From Euglena gracilis (taxonomy: Eukaryota > Euglenida > Euglenophyceae > Euglenales), in the NCBI GenBank assembly GCA_039621445.1, contig CP154956.1, forward strand, positions 56,617,220 through 56,681,219: 64,000 nt of DNA, written 5' to 3'. Position numbers and translations under genes: made by a program. Below the pieces are notes generated by a model. That model saw nothing but the letters and a program-made list of their open reading frames with translations. It did no database searches and was not told where the DNA came from. This document shows, piece by piece, positions 1 through 12,233 of this stretch. Every line of letters starts with the position of its first letter. Positions within the stretch are counted from its first letter, which is position 1.

Positions 1-395
1 ATCCACGTTGACCACAATGGTCAACGCCCTGGCTGCTTTGTACAGGGAAGCACCCTCCCATGTTGGCGCCTTTGTGCCTTCGGTGCAGCCACATTTTCCA
101 CAATTCTATGCTTTTTTCAACGCTGCCTCTCTTTGGGAGAAGAAGCAAAAGGCCGAAGAAGAGGAGGTGCCTGTAGTGTCCAAGGAGGAAATTTTGCGTC
201 TCTTTGACCTCACAACCTGGAACAATTTCCTAGAGAGCCAGAGGATGAATTTATTGTTGATTACCTACAACTTGGGCCAAAAGCCCGAGACGTTTTTGGA
301 GCTGATGGTGGAGTGTTTTCACCTGTCAGAGCGGGAGGGGGTGACCGAAGTTTTGGTGAAATACCCCAAACGAAAAGGACTGTCCTGTTTCCCTC
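1..395 (+). pseudogene. tyrosine-recombinase-like ORF fragment (Crypton/DIRS-type?)
   Basis: The plus frame is open from the window edge and reads like protein for about 125 residues. An N-terminal helical part (motif TLTTMVNALAALYRE) is followed by an acidic linker (KAEEEEVPVVSKEEILRLF) and then LLLITYNLGQKPETFLELM and VLVKYPKRKG. The order 'helical core-binding part, SKEEIL, LLxxYNLGxxPExxxxL, VxxxPKRKG' resembles the start of the catalytic domain of tyrosine recombinases carried by Crypton and DIRS elements. The position normally held by the first catalytic Arg reads QKPE, with Lys, so the copy is probably inactive. Codon use is less GC-biased than in the host exons. After about base 395 the frame loses protein character and runs into hairpin repeats. 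The 5' part lies outside the window. The family assignment is inference from pattern memory. Confidence 0.4.
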
Positions 396-576
396 AAACT
401 TTTCGCTGCTTTCATTATAAAAAGATTTGTTATCACTCGTCTCGCTACTCATGGCACCAAATTCCACATGCATTTGCACTTTTGCACTGTTGCAGTGTCT
501 GTTCGGTCCCTCCCGAACCGGTGTCTGGGACGCCGGTTCGGGGCGTGAACCCAGAGCCCCCATGCACAGCTTGTGG

Positions 577-602
577 TGAACTTCACCGGTGAAGTTCACC
601 GT
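577..602. repeat. 26-bp perfect palindrome
   Basis: The sequence ggtgaacttcacc is followed directly by its own reverse complement. A further half-site, ggtgaacttcacc, stands at about 658-670, and a degenerate copy (ggtgaaattcaccgg) occurs near 32,822-32,836. This looks like the tip of an inverted-repeat element family. Confidence 0.7.
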
Positions 603-2764
603 TGGGGAAGGCAGAGGGGGGGGAGGGGGTCCGGGACTCCCTGGTGATCTTTCAAACGGTGAACTTCACCTAGGGGGGGGGTCCAGGACCCCAAAAGTTA
701 CCGCCTGATCTCCTTTGGAAATCTCGGGCGGCTGCCAGTGCCACCATTTTGCTTTTCGCAAGACCACTGCGAGGGCAACAGTTGACAAACGTACCCCCAA
801 ACAAGAGTGAGTGGGCTGCTGGGGTTTTTCGAGGTGCGGCGGTCATGACCAGCCAGAAGTTCTGTTGGTGTGGGGGGTTGGGGCAGCGCACTGGTGCACA
901 TGGTAGTAACCTGGCTGGCGTACGTATAGAAAAAATACCTGTCAAGAATAGTAATACAAGACTTTTCGTCCCTGGACTCCGGTTTGGGCGTGAACCCAGA
1001 GCCCCCGATACATGGTTTCTAAAAATGTGTCCTAGACGTCGGTTCGGGTCTGAAACCGGTGCCTGGGACGTCGGTTCAGGCATCTTTCCTGGGGAAGCTA
1101 GGCACAGTGTGGGGTTGAGGGGGGGGGGCAAGCGGCCGCGCGAGCGACTGCGCGGGGGGGGGGGGACCCCTGAGCTGCGTGCCTAGCCCCCAAGGGGAGT
1201 CCATAATTTCTCCATTCGACAAATGAAAAAAAAAATTTCTTGAAATTTGAAATGTATAAAATACAATAACTTGACTAAATTTGCATAGTTTAGGATTTCA
1301 ACTTTGTGAAAAGCAATTCTTCGGATTTGGCTTGTGACGAAGAACCTCTCGGACCTTGGTTGGACCCTCCGACCGAAAAAAAATTTGGTTCAGGAGCCCA
1401 CACCTGGAGGTCCTCAAGAAATCCCCACATCACAAGAATTCCTATCTCCATCACCATATGAACATTTCACTCAAAGGTGCAAGGTTTTTCATTTTAGCCA
1501 AGGTCAAACATATTATCTGATCTGGTGCCGAATGGAGGCCTGCCGATGAGTTTTGCTGGAGTCTCTCATGGTGATTTTCATGAGGTGTTTGCTAATCCTC
1601 GAACTTGCCCTTCGTTCATGACATCTGAATGTGCGTTTTCTATTCTCGGCTCTGGGCATTTTTTGAAAGAGTCATTGTTACTTGCACAATTGATAGTGTT
1701 TTTTTTCCAATTGAGCTTTTTCGCATATATTTTTTTGGTTTTTTTTTTTACAGCTAAACCCCAAGATGTTGGCCCAAAGAACCCAAAACCTGGCCCCAAG
1801 TTCCCAAAACTTTGGCCCTAGCCCGAAAACCTCAGCCCCAAGTACCCAAAATATTGGCCCGGCTCCTTCCTTGCCGATTTCTTTGTGTTCTCCTTACCTG
1901 TTTTCGGCTTGTTTCCCTACCAACCCCATGCATTCAATGGAAGAAATGACACATTGGGAGAGAAAAGGAGTATTGCTCCACTCACGTGTGGGCCAAGTTG
2001 GGCCATTTTCGAGACGACTTGCCAATATTTTTGGGATATGGGCAAATGTTTTGGGCACCTGAGGCCAGGGTGTTGGGGTTTGGAGCCACATTTTAGGGGA
2101 GGTGATTGCCTTTTGTGAAAAACATGCATTTTTTTGTGTGTGCAAGGCAGGGCGGTCCGCAAGTAAAAATGGCCAGAAATCACCATATTTTGGCAAAATA
2201 GGGTCAATTTTGGGGGAAAATTGATTTCTGGAATCCATGGACCAACACCCATCCATCCAAAACGTCAAAAAACGCGTTTTCCGATCTTTCAATTTCCGGT
2301 CGGTCCTGTTCAAGCCCCAGTCTGGCTCGTGGCTTGCCCTCCAGCCCAAACATGATCCCGTCCCTTGTGGATGTTTAATTGCTGGGAAGACAGAGGTTCT
2401 GTTTATTTGCTCAAGTCCCACCTGGTGCAAGGGCAGTTGTGCAGCCAAACTGTGATGCAGGCAATTCCATGAGCCAGAGGGGGACCCTGCCTTTAGAAAG
2501 GTTCCAGCCAGCCAGCACCCGCCAGCAGCTCCCAGCTGGACTGCGGACTGGGGAGGGCTGCTGAAATGATGCAGTGAAAACCAGGCCAAAAAATGCTAAA
2601 GGTGGTGTTTTTGAGAGTTTTTTGTGGGGATGCTCAAAGGAAAATCATGTCATCGGGTTCCAACACAACAGGATGTCATCGACAAAAGGCAATTCGGACA
2701 ACCCATTCAAGCAAACCTCCAAATTTTCAGCAACCCCTGAATGGAAGGTGTTTTTTGATACAAA

Positions 2765-2852
2765 AACTGTGTCCAGAATGCTGGTTCGGGCGTGAAGCCG
2801 TGGCTCACAACGCCGGTTCAGGCAGCAGCCCGAACTGGCGTTCTGGACACAG
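2765..2852. repeat. imperfect hairpin with gttcgggc arms
   Basis: The arm starting aactgtgtccagaatgc is the imperfect reverse complement of the arm ending ttctggacacagtt, about 23 of 27 positions, around a short loop. The arms contain the gttcgggc motif also found at about 535 and 980 and again just downstream at 2,880-2,900. Confidence 0.6.
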
Positions 2853-3948
2853 TTGTTGAAACCGTGGATTAGGGGCTCTGGCTTCACGCCCGAACCGGCG
2901 TTCAAGGAATCACGGCCAGTTTCGCCCCAAATACCCATTTTTTGAACATTTATGAGCATTTTTTGAGCTCCTTTGGGCTCATGGCCATGTCGATCGGCCG
3001 ATTAAAATTTTCACATATCTGACTCCATGTACCCATCGATCGAAAGCTCTTCTCCAGAGCATTCGACAGATGGCCACAGGATTTAGTGATAATGCGCACA
3101 GCTCTTGTTTTCAGCGATCATGTATACCAAAATTTGACATCTTAAACACAAAAAAAAGCAAAATTTTTGATGAATTGAAAAACAAAAGGCAAAAAAACAA
3201 TTGTGTTCCCCCAGACTTGCATCCCTCAATAGAAGCGTTTCAAAAAAGCAATTTTTCAACCACCAGCTTCAAATGTTGCGAACAGGGCGGTCCTCAACCA
3301 GTGAAAAAAAAACCCCATCCCAGAACACTCACAAAAATATTTACAGGAAAAATGGTCAGAAAAATGGCCATATTTTGACAAAAATGGGTCGACTTTGGGA
3401 GAAAAAGGAAGATTTAGCTTTGATGTTGTGCAGTGGCTGAGTTCTGAGGGCACCAAGAGAAAAGTCTTGGAGAGAGCTTTCATTTGATATGCTGTATGGC
3501 ACCTGAACTGTGGGATTTGACAAACTATTGTCGTTTTTTTTTGTTTTTGCTCGGACAAGTTTTCCATTCGGAATCATTCACGTTTTGACCAATATTTTTC
3601 CCTGGACAAATTTTTTTCGAGTTTTGCATAATTTTTGGAATACATATTTTCAGACTACATGTTCCCAAATTCCAATCAAAATGCAAATCAAAATATGGTT
3701 TCACAATGAATATTTTCCCGAGCAGGTGCTTTCGAAGATCTCTCTGCAAAGGTGTCCATCCTGGGGGAGGTTCTGAAGGAGATTACATATGCAGCTATAT
3801 AAAATGCCAAGGAAGCATTTTTTTCCCTGGAGTTGGAGTTTTATTTTGTCGAGATTTTGCGACTTCATCTTTGCTTGGATAGGATGAAAATTCTGCATTC
3901 TGAATGTTTCAAGGGATGTTTTGGCGGAAAAAATTCTGCGATCATCAT

Positions 3949-4038
3949 GTATTGCAAAAATTGGCGCCCCCACTGGCCTCAGTGGGTGGGGGGGGTGGGG
4001 GGGCAATTTGCTAGTGGGGGCGCCAATTTTTGCAATAC
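3949..4038. mobile_element. miniature hairpin element, 26-bp perfect inverted repeats
   Basis: The arm beginning gtattgcaaaaattggcgcc at 3949 is repeated exactly as reverse complement ending at 4038, and 26 of 26 positions pair. The loop of about 38 nt is mostly G. The size and structure fit a very small non-autonomous inverted-repeat element or a folded repeat unit. No coding capacity. Confidence 0.6.
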
Positions 4039-6158
4039 CTCACGATCTTGTTACAATTCTTTAGGGCAACTTCAGAAATAATGTCTGGCACCCCCCATCG
4101 ATAGGCTAGGCCTAATCTCAATTTACCCCACCCTCTCCCTGAAATTGATGAAAACTTGGGGGGGGGAGTCTCTCCTCCTGGGCCATGAACTACCCCAAAT
4201 GCCATGAATGTGCATACATGCACATACGTTATAGTTTTACTGGCCTCTTTTCAACAAACCCCTTGGGCCAACGGGTTGATATTTTAACCCAAATCTAAGC
4301 AAGGTGCTACTAGTTTTGCATTCCCAAAGGGAACTCAACAGATTTCTTCAAGTGTATCAATCCAATCTGGATTGAATATATTTCCAGAATCATGGATATT
4401 GCAGATCCGTTTCTCTGTTTTTTTTTCAGGAGGTTGTTGAGCTTCAACCTTTGGTCATCACGCGTTTGGTGCCACAGAGGCGGTTCACTTTTGCAAGAGG
4501 CTGCAACTCCCTTGGGATACTTTTTTGCCCATTTTTTTGGAGCAACTTCTTGTACACGTTAAAACCAAGTAAAAACCCCTGCGTAAATAAAATACTTTTT
4601 TTTCTCCCAATGAGTCAGTGGCTGGATCCTTCGGGTTTTTTTTGCGTATTTTCAACTTAGAAAAATATGTCAGTGGGCATTGGAGAAGCTGGGTTGGAGT
4701 ATGTAAGAATGGCCAAACTTTTTCGGACAATTTGTCATTACACCAGTTTTATTTGAAGTTCCTAGTTACCTCCGTACAATTTTTGGCCAATTTACGCATT
4801 GGGATGTGGGCTCAATTTTCGAAAGTTTTCAGTGAATTTCCATTTTGTTTCATCTCTTGGAAGTGGCCCATACATGGTTCACGGACTGGTTGACTGCTTT
4901 TTTTTGGACGTTGAAAGTGAGTTTTTGACTTGCCACTCTTTGGACCCCTCCCCCCCCCCCCCCCCGAAGACAGTGGTTCAGTCTCAGCAAGAAAGTACTC
5001 CCAATGTGACCATACAATCCAGCTGATCTGCGACAACAGCGTGAATTTCAGAGAGCACAGGTCTTCTCTGCGGTGACTCCATATCTACGTATTTTCCCAC
5101 CGCGGAAGGTTTCAAGGTGTCAGCAAAAAAAATGTTGGTTTGATGGTGGTGGAGCTGAGGTGCACTTCAACCTTTCATTTTCAGCCAGTTTATTTGGCCA
5201 ATGGCTGGGTGACTGTTGCCGATTTGCATCTGTGGCGGAGGTGCCATGTGTGCCTCGCCTCAAACAGGCAGCTGACAAGAGGTTGTGAAGTGGTTGTTCA
5301 AGGACGGCCACACAGGACTGGCACTGGTGAGCTGAGCGTTTTTGTGACTGCAATCGTGCGGGTGGCATTGGCGGCAGACGCTTGGCCTTGCGATCCTGCT
5401 GATGCCGTGCACGTTGCGAAGTGCAGGTCGGTTTGCTGTTCTTGGCGTGCAACAGCTGAAAACAACTCAGACGTGTCTGGGGTTGTATTTTGTTCCCAGC
5501 CTCTCAGGCGGCCGGGAATGCACTTTTCAAATTTGATGGTTCAGTGCAAAGTTGCGTATGCTTTTTTTGGCTGACTGTGTTGACATCATTTTTTGCAGGA
5601 GGAATCCCGTTGTGCCAAAGTGGGTACCACTATATCCAACGCCGTGTTTTTCCTCAGTGTTGCAGCTTTTTTTCGCTTTGAAAATGCCGGTTTACCCCCT
5701 CCGCCAACTGGGGAAGATACCCCGTCCACTGAAGTCGGTGCGACACGAAGCAGTGTTTCAGGGGACGGGGCTGACGTCCAGTGCTGTTGCATGTGTCACT
5801 TCAACCCAGGTGTGGTTTTGATGCACACCAACTTTGTGGTGGGGTGTATCTTTTGTGGTGTCCTGCACTATTTGACGGATGAGGCCACTTCTCTTGCCAT
5901 GCTTCTTCGTTTGCAGCTCTACCCTCCCGAAGCCCCGAAAACCATTAACGCCCCCCTGTGCCAAGGGGGCCATGGGGGCCATAGGGGCCAGTGAATGCAC
6001 AGGTGCACATTCACTCTTTCAAGCTTTTTGGGGTGGTTTGGACGGTATCATGGTTCTGGGGGGTTGCGGGACGGGGTATTTGTAGGAGGTACTGTGCCCT
6101 CTCTTGGAAGCAGGGCACGAGGGGGCGAGGGGTGGGAGAGGGTGTGCTTGGGGCCCGA
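4039..6158. other. no supported gene; two unassigned open frames
   Basis: Mostly AT-rich with homopolymer runs. Between 5,100 and 6,000 two plus-strand frames stay open for 130-145 codons (5,140-5,574 and 5,593-5,994), and a minus frame for 110 codons (5,120-5,452). None shows a recognisable motif or the strong third-position G/C bias of the host exons, so I do not call a gene. A decayed transposon ORF is possible. Confidence 0.35.
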
Positions 6159-6769
6159 GCGAGAAATTGGTGATGTACTTTTTGGTGGTCGCTAGTCACT
6201 AGCGACCATCGGTGGTCGGAGCGACTAGTCGCTCCGGCCACCAATTTTAAGTCCACCCCCCCCTCTGAAAAAAGTTTTAAGCCCCCCCCTCCAAAAAATT
6301 TCATTCAAATTTGGAGGTAAATGACTCGAAACCCACCCAAATGCCTTCCAAAACCTCCATTCAGGGGTCAATTTGCAAAAAAATTTGGGGAATATCTTCT
6401 CTTTGGGCCTGTTCTGTGCAACCATAGCAATAACCATAGCCTGGGAGGAGGCCGAAGGCCGACTAAGTTCATTAGGGAGCGCGACTCGGCCATCCTTGCC
6501 TTGCACACACAAGACTACATTCATTACAGAGCGCGACTCGGCCATCCTTGCCTTGCACACACTGCAAATTAACCCCCGAATGGGGGTTTTGGAAGGCATT
6601 TGGGTGGGTTTTGAGTCATTTGAATGAATTTTTTTGGAGGGGGGCTTAAAAATTGTTTTAGAGGGGGGGTGGACTTAAAATTGGTGGTCGGCCCGACCAC
6701 CAATGGTCGCTAGCCATGGTAGCGACTACTCGCTAGCGACCACCAAAAAGTCCATCACCAATTTCCCGC
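6159..6769. mobile_element. 611-bp inverted-repeat element (MITE-like)
   Basis: The ends are long near-perfect inverted repeats. The left begins gcgagaaattggtgatgtac and the right, read on the other strand, begins gcgggaaattggtgatggac. Pairing continues through ttttggtggtcgctag and, after a small hairpin (actagcgac/gcgactagtcgct), through the blocks 'ccaccaattttaagtccacc' and 'aaatgactcgaaacccaccc', for about 200 bp per arm. The loop (about 6,390-6,560) holds a direct duplication of a 33-bp unit beginning gagcgcgactcggccatcc (about 6,477 and 6,531). There is no ORF for a transposase, so it is non-autonomous. The target duplication could not be fixed. Confidence 0.75.
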
Positions 6770-8583
6770 AATGAGCCGTGTGCTTGAATCCGTGCCCCCC
6801 TCCAGCCCAGCAACCCATCCCAATTGCCATACTCAAACACAGGTCCCACATTGGTGGTGTGCCATGGTGCCCTTTTTGATAGCATGACTGGTGGTTGTTG
6901 TTATTATTATTGTTATTATTATTATTATTATTATTGTTGTTGTTGTTGTTATTATGATTACCATTGGCTGGTTGGTTATCCCCCCCCAAATAGCTGAAAA
7001 CCATGGGGGGGAATCATCGCCCAGGTCCCCTGTGAAGCCAAGTCTGAAAGTTGTGGATTCCATGTCTGTCTGTGTCTGTGTGAGGGGTGCAGTGTGTGAA
7101 TGCAAACGGCAGGCTCCCTCAGGCAGGGCACCGAGCCCTTTCCTTCAACACCTCCTTTGCTGTGCACCACTGGTTACTAACCAAGCAGAGCACAGCCCTG
7201 CTTCATCCCCTTTCTGCACAAACTACACCAGAACAGCCTTCATAAATGACGTAAAAGGTCTCCTGTCGTAGGTTGTGTGTGGGACAAGAATGTGCATGTG
7301 CGCACTCTTGAGGCCATTCCTTGGCTTGCTGGCTTTGATTCTGGCTGCAGGAGTGCAGGAAGGGAGGAGCTGGGAATTCACAGGGGTGCGCACCTGTGCA
7401 TCTCGTGAGGGCGAGTTGTGTCGTCACGGCTCTGCAGCAGGCCAACCCCACGATGCATGGCTGGCCTTCCTGTTGTCGATTTCAGGGGCATCGCATGGCA
7501 CAGGTCGGTCGGTGTGACCATGTGTGGAAGCGTCCCACCAGGGTGCTGTTAGAATCAATGCAAGAGGGGAATGCGTATGGCCACATTCACCCCGTTGTGC
7601 CATGTTTGACATTTTGCGTGGATGGAGGATCACCAGTCCAGAAGAAGCATGGAACCATCCGGAATGCGCACATTGCCGTCCTTCTTCCGGAATGCGCAGA
7701 TGTGTATTTTCACCGAAGCGGCCAGAGTTTTGTGACCTAATGAGAAAAGTGCATTCCTGGCAGCCAGGCATTTTTCATGGCAATTATCTCTTTGTTTGTG
7801 GCAATTCTTTGTGAATTTTTAAGGCAATTTGAAGCATTTTTTTTTAAGACATTTGCAAACTTTTAAGGCCTTTTAATGCATCTATTTCCAAGGTGTCCAA
7901 AACGTTTCAGGCATTGAACCAAATTTGGCCCGAGGCAAAAATTAGCCGGGACATTGGTTTGGGTGGATGGACAATGTTCCAGCGATGCTAGAAATCATTT
8001 TGCTTTCTGGAAGTTGGCTGGGTTTCTTTGCCGAGATTTTGCAATTTAATTTTATTCTGTCGGAGAAAATTCTGCCAGAAGGAATTTTTTAAGGTACAGC
8101 GGCATTTTGAGCCTGGTCACAAGTACGAGTTTGGTACACCTTCTTGCACTACACAGGAAATGTTGGGAGAACCATCTCTCCAAGCTGAAGCGTGGGCATG
8201 CTCAGGATGAAAATCAGGTCCTTCCTGCTCTTTTCTCTATGTGGACAACCATTTCAAGGGTTGCTAAAAATTGCCAATGCTGGGTTTTATTTTTTTTGGG
8301 GGGGGGACAAGATCGGCGGGGGGGGATGGTTGTCCTCAATGAAATTCACCACCATTGGGATGTGGTTATGGGAAAACATAGATTGTGGCTTTTCCAGTTT
8401 TGGATTGTCCAAATTTTTTTTCCGCAGCCATGCTCAATCAAGGGGGTCCAAAGGTCCAAAATGGACATGGATGGCAAAACGTTGATTTTTTGGTGGCAAG
8501 TTCCAAGCTCTGATTTTGGGCCTAACTTTTACTGCTTGTACATTTGGTTTGTGGAACCGAAAAAGCCCGGGGGATTGATAGTC
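6770..8583. other. no supported gene
   Basis: Contains an (ATT/GTT)n tract at about 6,894-6,956. Several plus- and minus-strand frames of 80-115 codons lie between 7,270 and 7,780 without motifs or consistent codon bias. The rest is AT-rich sequence of intergenic character. Confidence 0.4.
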
Positions 8584-8961
8584 CAACCCCCCCCAAATGT
8601 AAAACCCCCCGTTTTTATATTCGGACGGAAATTCAAGACCCCTAGGGGGGGGGGTTTATATTTGGGGAGGTTATATTTTGTCGGGAAAATCAACTTCCTT
8701 GGTGGTCACTTTTTCGGTCCAAAATCACAAACGCGCCCACCCCTGGGGGTCCAAACTTTTCACTTTTCGGGCGAAGGAGCAAATTCCACATGTTTTTTGG
8801 TGTTCCCAAGTCTGCCAAAAATTACAATTTGAGGAGATATTTTATCAAGTTTTTTTCCTTCCGGCTTCGCGCCGGAGGGGGGGTTTTATATTTGGGCGGG
8901 ATTTCAAGGTCCTCAGGGGGGTTTTTATATTTAGGGGGGGGTTTACATTGGGGGGGGTTTA
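8584..8961. mobile_element. family A hairpin element, copy 1
   Basis: Ends with C-runs plus 'aaatgtaaaacccccc' on the left and G-runs plus 'ttatatttagggggggg' on the right, so the ends pair. The interior blocks tcactttttcggtccaaaat, 'cgcccacccctgggggtccaa', 'cttttcgggcgaaggagcaa' and 'ccttccggcttcgcgccgg' recur in the same order in the copies at 12,490 and 33,919. It has no protein-coding capacity. Confidence 0.75.
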
Positions 8962-11836
8962 CCACAAGTCCCCCAAAACATTAATCTTTGAAACGTTTGG
9001 CAAAAGGCAAACAAAAAATCCAAAGTCTCCCAAAACATTAATCTTTGAAACGTTTGGCAAAAGACAAAAAATCTCCATCAAACAGAGGGTATAAACACCA
9101 GGAAGAAATTGGTCATCTAGTTCGGGGTAGGCCTGCTAGTATACTGAGCTCAAGAGTTCTACACAACTCCTTACTCAATTGCGTTTTACTCAGCTGCGCA
9201 TATGGAGAGGGCTGGGGCCAATTTTCGTGAGCATTCCATGCAAAATTTGCTTTTCCATACGCACCTCAATTCCCTTGTTTTTTTTGCACAAGGTGTCGGA
9301 TCGTAACAGGCCCGAAATCATCCCAGGCACAATGCGCCAATTTGCGTCGGGTGCCCAAAAAAGCGTGTATTTGTCAGGGTTGCCGTTGAGTTGTGCTGTT
9401 TGTTGTCTTTTTAACCATGCCGACAATGGTATCGCAAGCCTGTGTGCCTTTCGTACTAATCTTTCAATTAGATGTGCCTGAAACTTCTCGGTAAATTTTG
9501 TTCACGATTCCTCGACGTGCCCCTGTAAATGGATCAATGGTGCGCAGGTGTTCACCAGTGAACAATTCAGAGCTGGCGCTTTTTTGTTTTTTTTTAGAAA
9601 AACAAAAAATGTGTCTTTTTTGGAAAAAAAATGGCAAAAAACTTTTTTTTTTGAAAATGGAATTTTACATAGGTGCTACCATCTCCGTGGGTCCAACCCA
9701 AAACAATTTCACGCTCCAGAATGACCACCCACTTTTCCCCTCCTTTCCTAATATAAATAATTTAAATTTAAAAAAATTTTCAAAAAAATTTTCCGCCAAG
9801 ACCCTCGCCGGCCATTTTTAAAAAAAAAACACAAAAAACCAAAGAAAAACGTTTTTTTTGTTTTTTTTTGGCTGCTGGATTCGGAACAATTTACTGGTGT
9901 CGCAGTGTTCACCAGTAAACGGACCCTGATTTCTCACGTGGGGAAGCCCGTGAATGATCAACGGTTTTACGGAGTTTCCACACCACCTTTTAATGTTCAA
10001 ATTTCTCTGTAGAAATGTTGGATAGCTTGGAGAAGTTCGCGACAAGGGTTTCTGAAAATGTTCCAATAAAGCGAACTCTTTTCCAGGCTGGCCAAAATCA
10101 GATAGTTATTTTCAAAAATGAAAACGTTGAAGCAAGTTGATTGTGGATCCATTTCCCAAAATGCTCATGATTTGGTGGAACCCCCAACCCCAAACAATTC
10201 AGATAGCCCGCTTCTGACGGGGGGGGGGTCTACAGGTTGAAAACCACCAGGAGGGGTCCTATTTTTGGGGGGGGGTCTGATTTTTGGATTCTCTTGACCG
10301 ACCTGGGCCCAAAATCATTTTTCAGGTTCTCAAAGACACTAAAATTTGTCGTTCAGCGCTTCGCACCTGCCTCCCCCCCCACAGAGGCATCGGAGTCTTG
10401 TTTTCACCTGCTCTCGGTCTCCATGGGGGTTCGAGCAGTCTCCATGGGGTTCCCTCTTGCTTCCCCTTGCTCCGCCCATTTTGCCTTCTGGCCACAGGGG
10501 TGGGCCGGGTTGTTCAAGGCCATCAGGGGCACCCAGGTGGGCTAATCAAGACCCTCTGGGGCACCCGGACATTAAAGCGACGGCTATTCAGGGCTTTGGG
10601 CACCCTTGCTTTGGCGACGTTCCCACCACTGCCACACGTCACCTAAAATTGTCACAAATGGTGTGTGGTCACCACTTGGCTGCCACATGAGTACGTGGCC
10701 CCACAGCATGCGTGGGTGGTCCCCTTAGTTGCACAAAAACCTTCTTGAGTGTTTATGGCCGGCGCTAACTTTGCTTCTGGCCCAGTTTGCTGTGTGGTGA
10801 GTGGCCAGGGACCCCTTACACCAGTGCTCTTTTGTTGCTCCCCCTGGTTGGGTGAGTAACTCTGGTGTAATTCCAGCGCAGCGGGGACATACACTCACCT
10901 TGTGTGGTTGGTGTGGTTCCCGTGGGTGGGAATACACCTTTGTGCCCCAGTGCTGCTCTTGCCTCCTGCCCTCTTCCCACTTTCTGTGTGTGCAGGTCTT
11001 CTGAGCCAAAAAGCCTGATTTCGTCACACACCATTTTCCCCCAAGCATGCGTCAAATTTAACAAACAAACACAAAGAACATCAAAAACCCTGTGACACAC
11101 ACATCAAAAAAACTTTTGGTTGTTTTTGACGATGTTGTTTGAGAACGAAAGGAACTGAAAATTTTTGTTTGGGTGTGCAGAGTGTGGAAAAAAAGCCATC
11201 TGGAATGCAAGAAGGCTGACACATGAGTCCCTGTGAGGAAAGACAGAAGCCCCAGAATTAAAAACTTTTGAAAATGGAAAAACAACAAAGTGGCCCGCGC
11301 AACCCCCAAAAACCAGACAAATCACCTGTGAAATCACCTGGCGAAACTGATTCTGCACAATACACATATTTTTTCACAAACATCAATGATTAAGATGATA
11401 ACGGTTGGTGATTAATTTTGTTCAACGATGGTGTGTTGTTTGAGAACGAAAGGAACTGAAAATTTGGTGTGCACCTTGGGTGTCCACGCTGGAGCCTTGG
11501 TCAGTGGCACTGAACTTGCTTGCCCCGTCCGAGGGGTCCCAGTAAGGAAAAAAGCCCAAGGCCAAGGGTTCGAACCCCTGGCCTTCAACAAGAAGGCCAG
11601 AAACCTACCAAAGATGTCCCTGACAAACCTGTAGTACAGAAGCCTTGCTTCACTTGTCGATGTGTTTCCCATCATTTTTTTTTGTACGGCATGCACCTTG
11701 AAGTTATCACACGTTTCTCCATGAACGCTTTTGGTTGAAGTTGAATGATATTGAAGTGGGTTGCAACTCGAACAGTGCGAATTCTTCGAAACGTTCGGCC
11801 TTTTCTCCGAAAGTGTGTTCCATCCGGCATCTGCAG
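8962..11836. other. no supported gene
   Basis: AT-rich, with a direct duplication of about 50 bp near 8,975-9,070 (block 'cattaatctttgaaacgttt' twice). An isolated tRNA T-arm-like motif, gggttcgaacccc, lies at about 11,567-11,579 without a complete cloverleaf. The 5' end of the methyltransferase gene may lie in the last few hundred bases but could not be placed. Confidence 0.4.
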
Positions 11837-12233
11837 GAGCAGCGCAGGGCAGCGAAGGCCCGCGACCGACAGCACTATCGTCTCCAGGCAAGGCGCACCC
11901 GGCTTGCTCACCCCTTGGGGCGGGCGGAGTTGCCCTCCATCATCGCCGCCTTTCATGCCGGCGGACGACCCCCCTCCTGTTTGCCCCCGTGCCACCCCCA
12001 ATCGCTGGCCCAGATGGACAATCCCATCGGTCCAGGGGTCGCCCGCCACCGGGATGCGGGGTTTGGCACACAGTGCGACCCGGCGGGCGCCCGCCGGGCC
12101 GTGGACTGGCCGTCGCTGCCGGCGCCGCTGTGGCCGGCGGGCGGCGGGGGGCTGCCTCCCGCCCGCGCGGTGCGGAAGCAGTGGCAGCTGGAGAGCATGC
12201 TGAGTGCCGCGCAGCGGCCACCAGACCCACAGG
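11837..12233 (+). CDS. methyltransferase exon with RKxWQLES motif
   Basis: The acceptor ctgcag precedes 11,837 and the donor is g|gtgagt at 12,234. The frame is open throughout with strong third-position G/C. The N-terminal part is rich in Arg and Gln; the last 30 residues (AVRKQWQLESMLSAAQRPP) match the segment that precedes the SAM motif in Methyltransf_32 proteins. The gene start is probably in an upstream exon. Confidence 0.6.

Larger units (their letters stand above)
396..3948. other. non-coding stretch with hairpin repeats
   Basis: No exon-like reading frame found. It holds copies of a 'gttcgggcgtgaaccc' repeat near 533-565, 975-1003, 2785-2800 and 2880-2900, a perfect palindrome at 577-602, G runs at 615-680 and 1120-1165, and AT-rich, low-complexity DNA with homopolymer runs elsewhere. 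Confidence 0.5.

Noticed and set aside
10237-10690. Overlapping plus-strand frames of 100-120 codons
   Set aside because: Three frames are open at once without motif or bias towards one of them; typical of low-stop GC-rich noncoding sequence.
11540-11620. tRNA gene around gggttcgaacccc
   Set aside because: Only the T-arm is recognisable. No matching acceptor stem, D-arm or anticodon arm.
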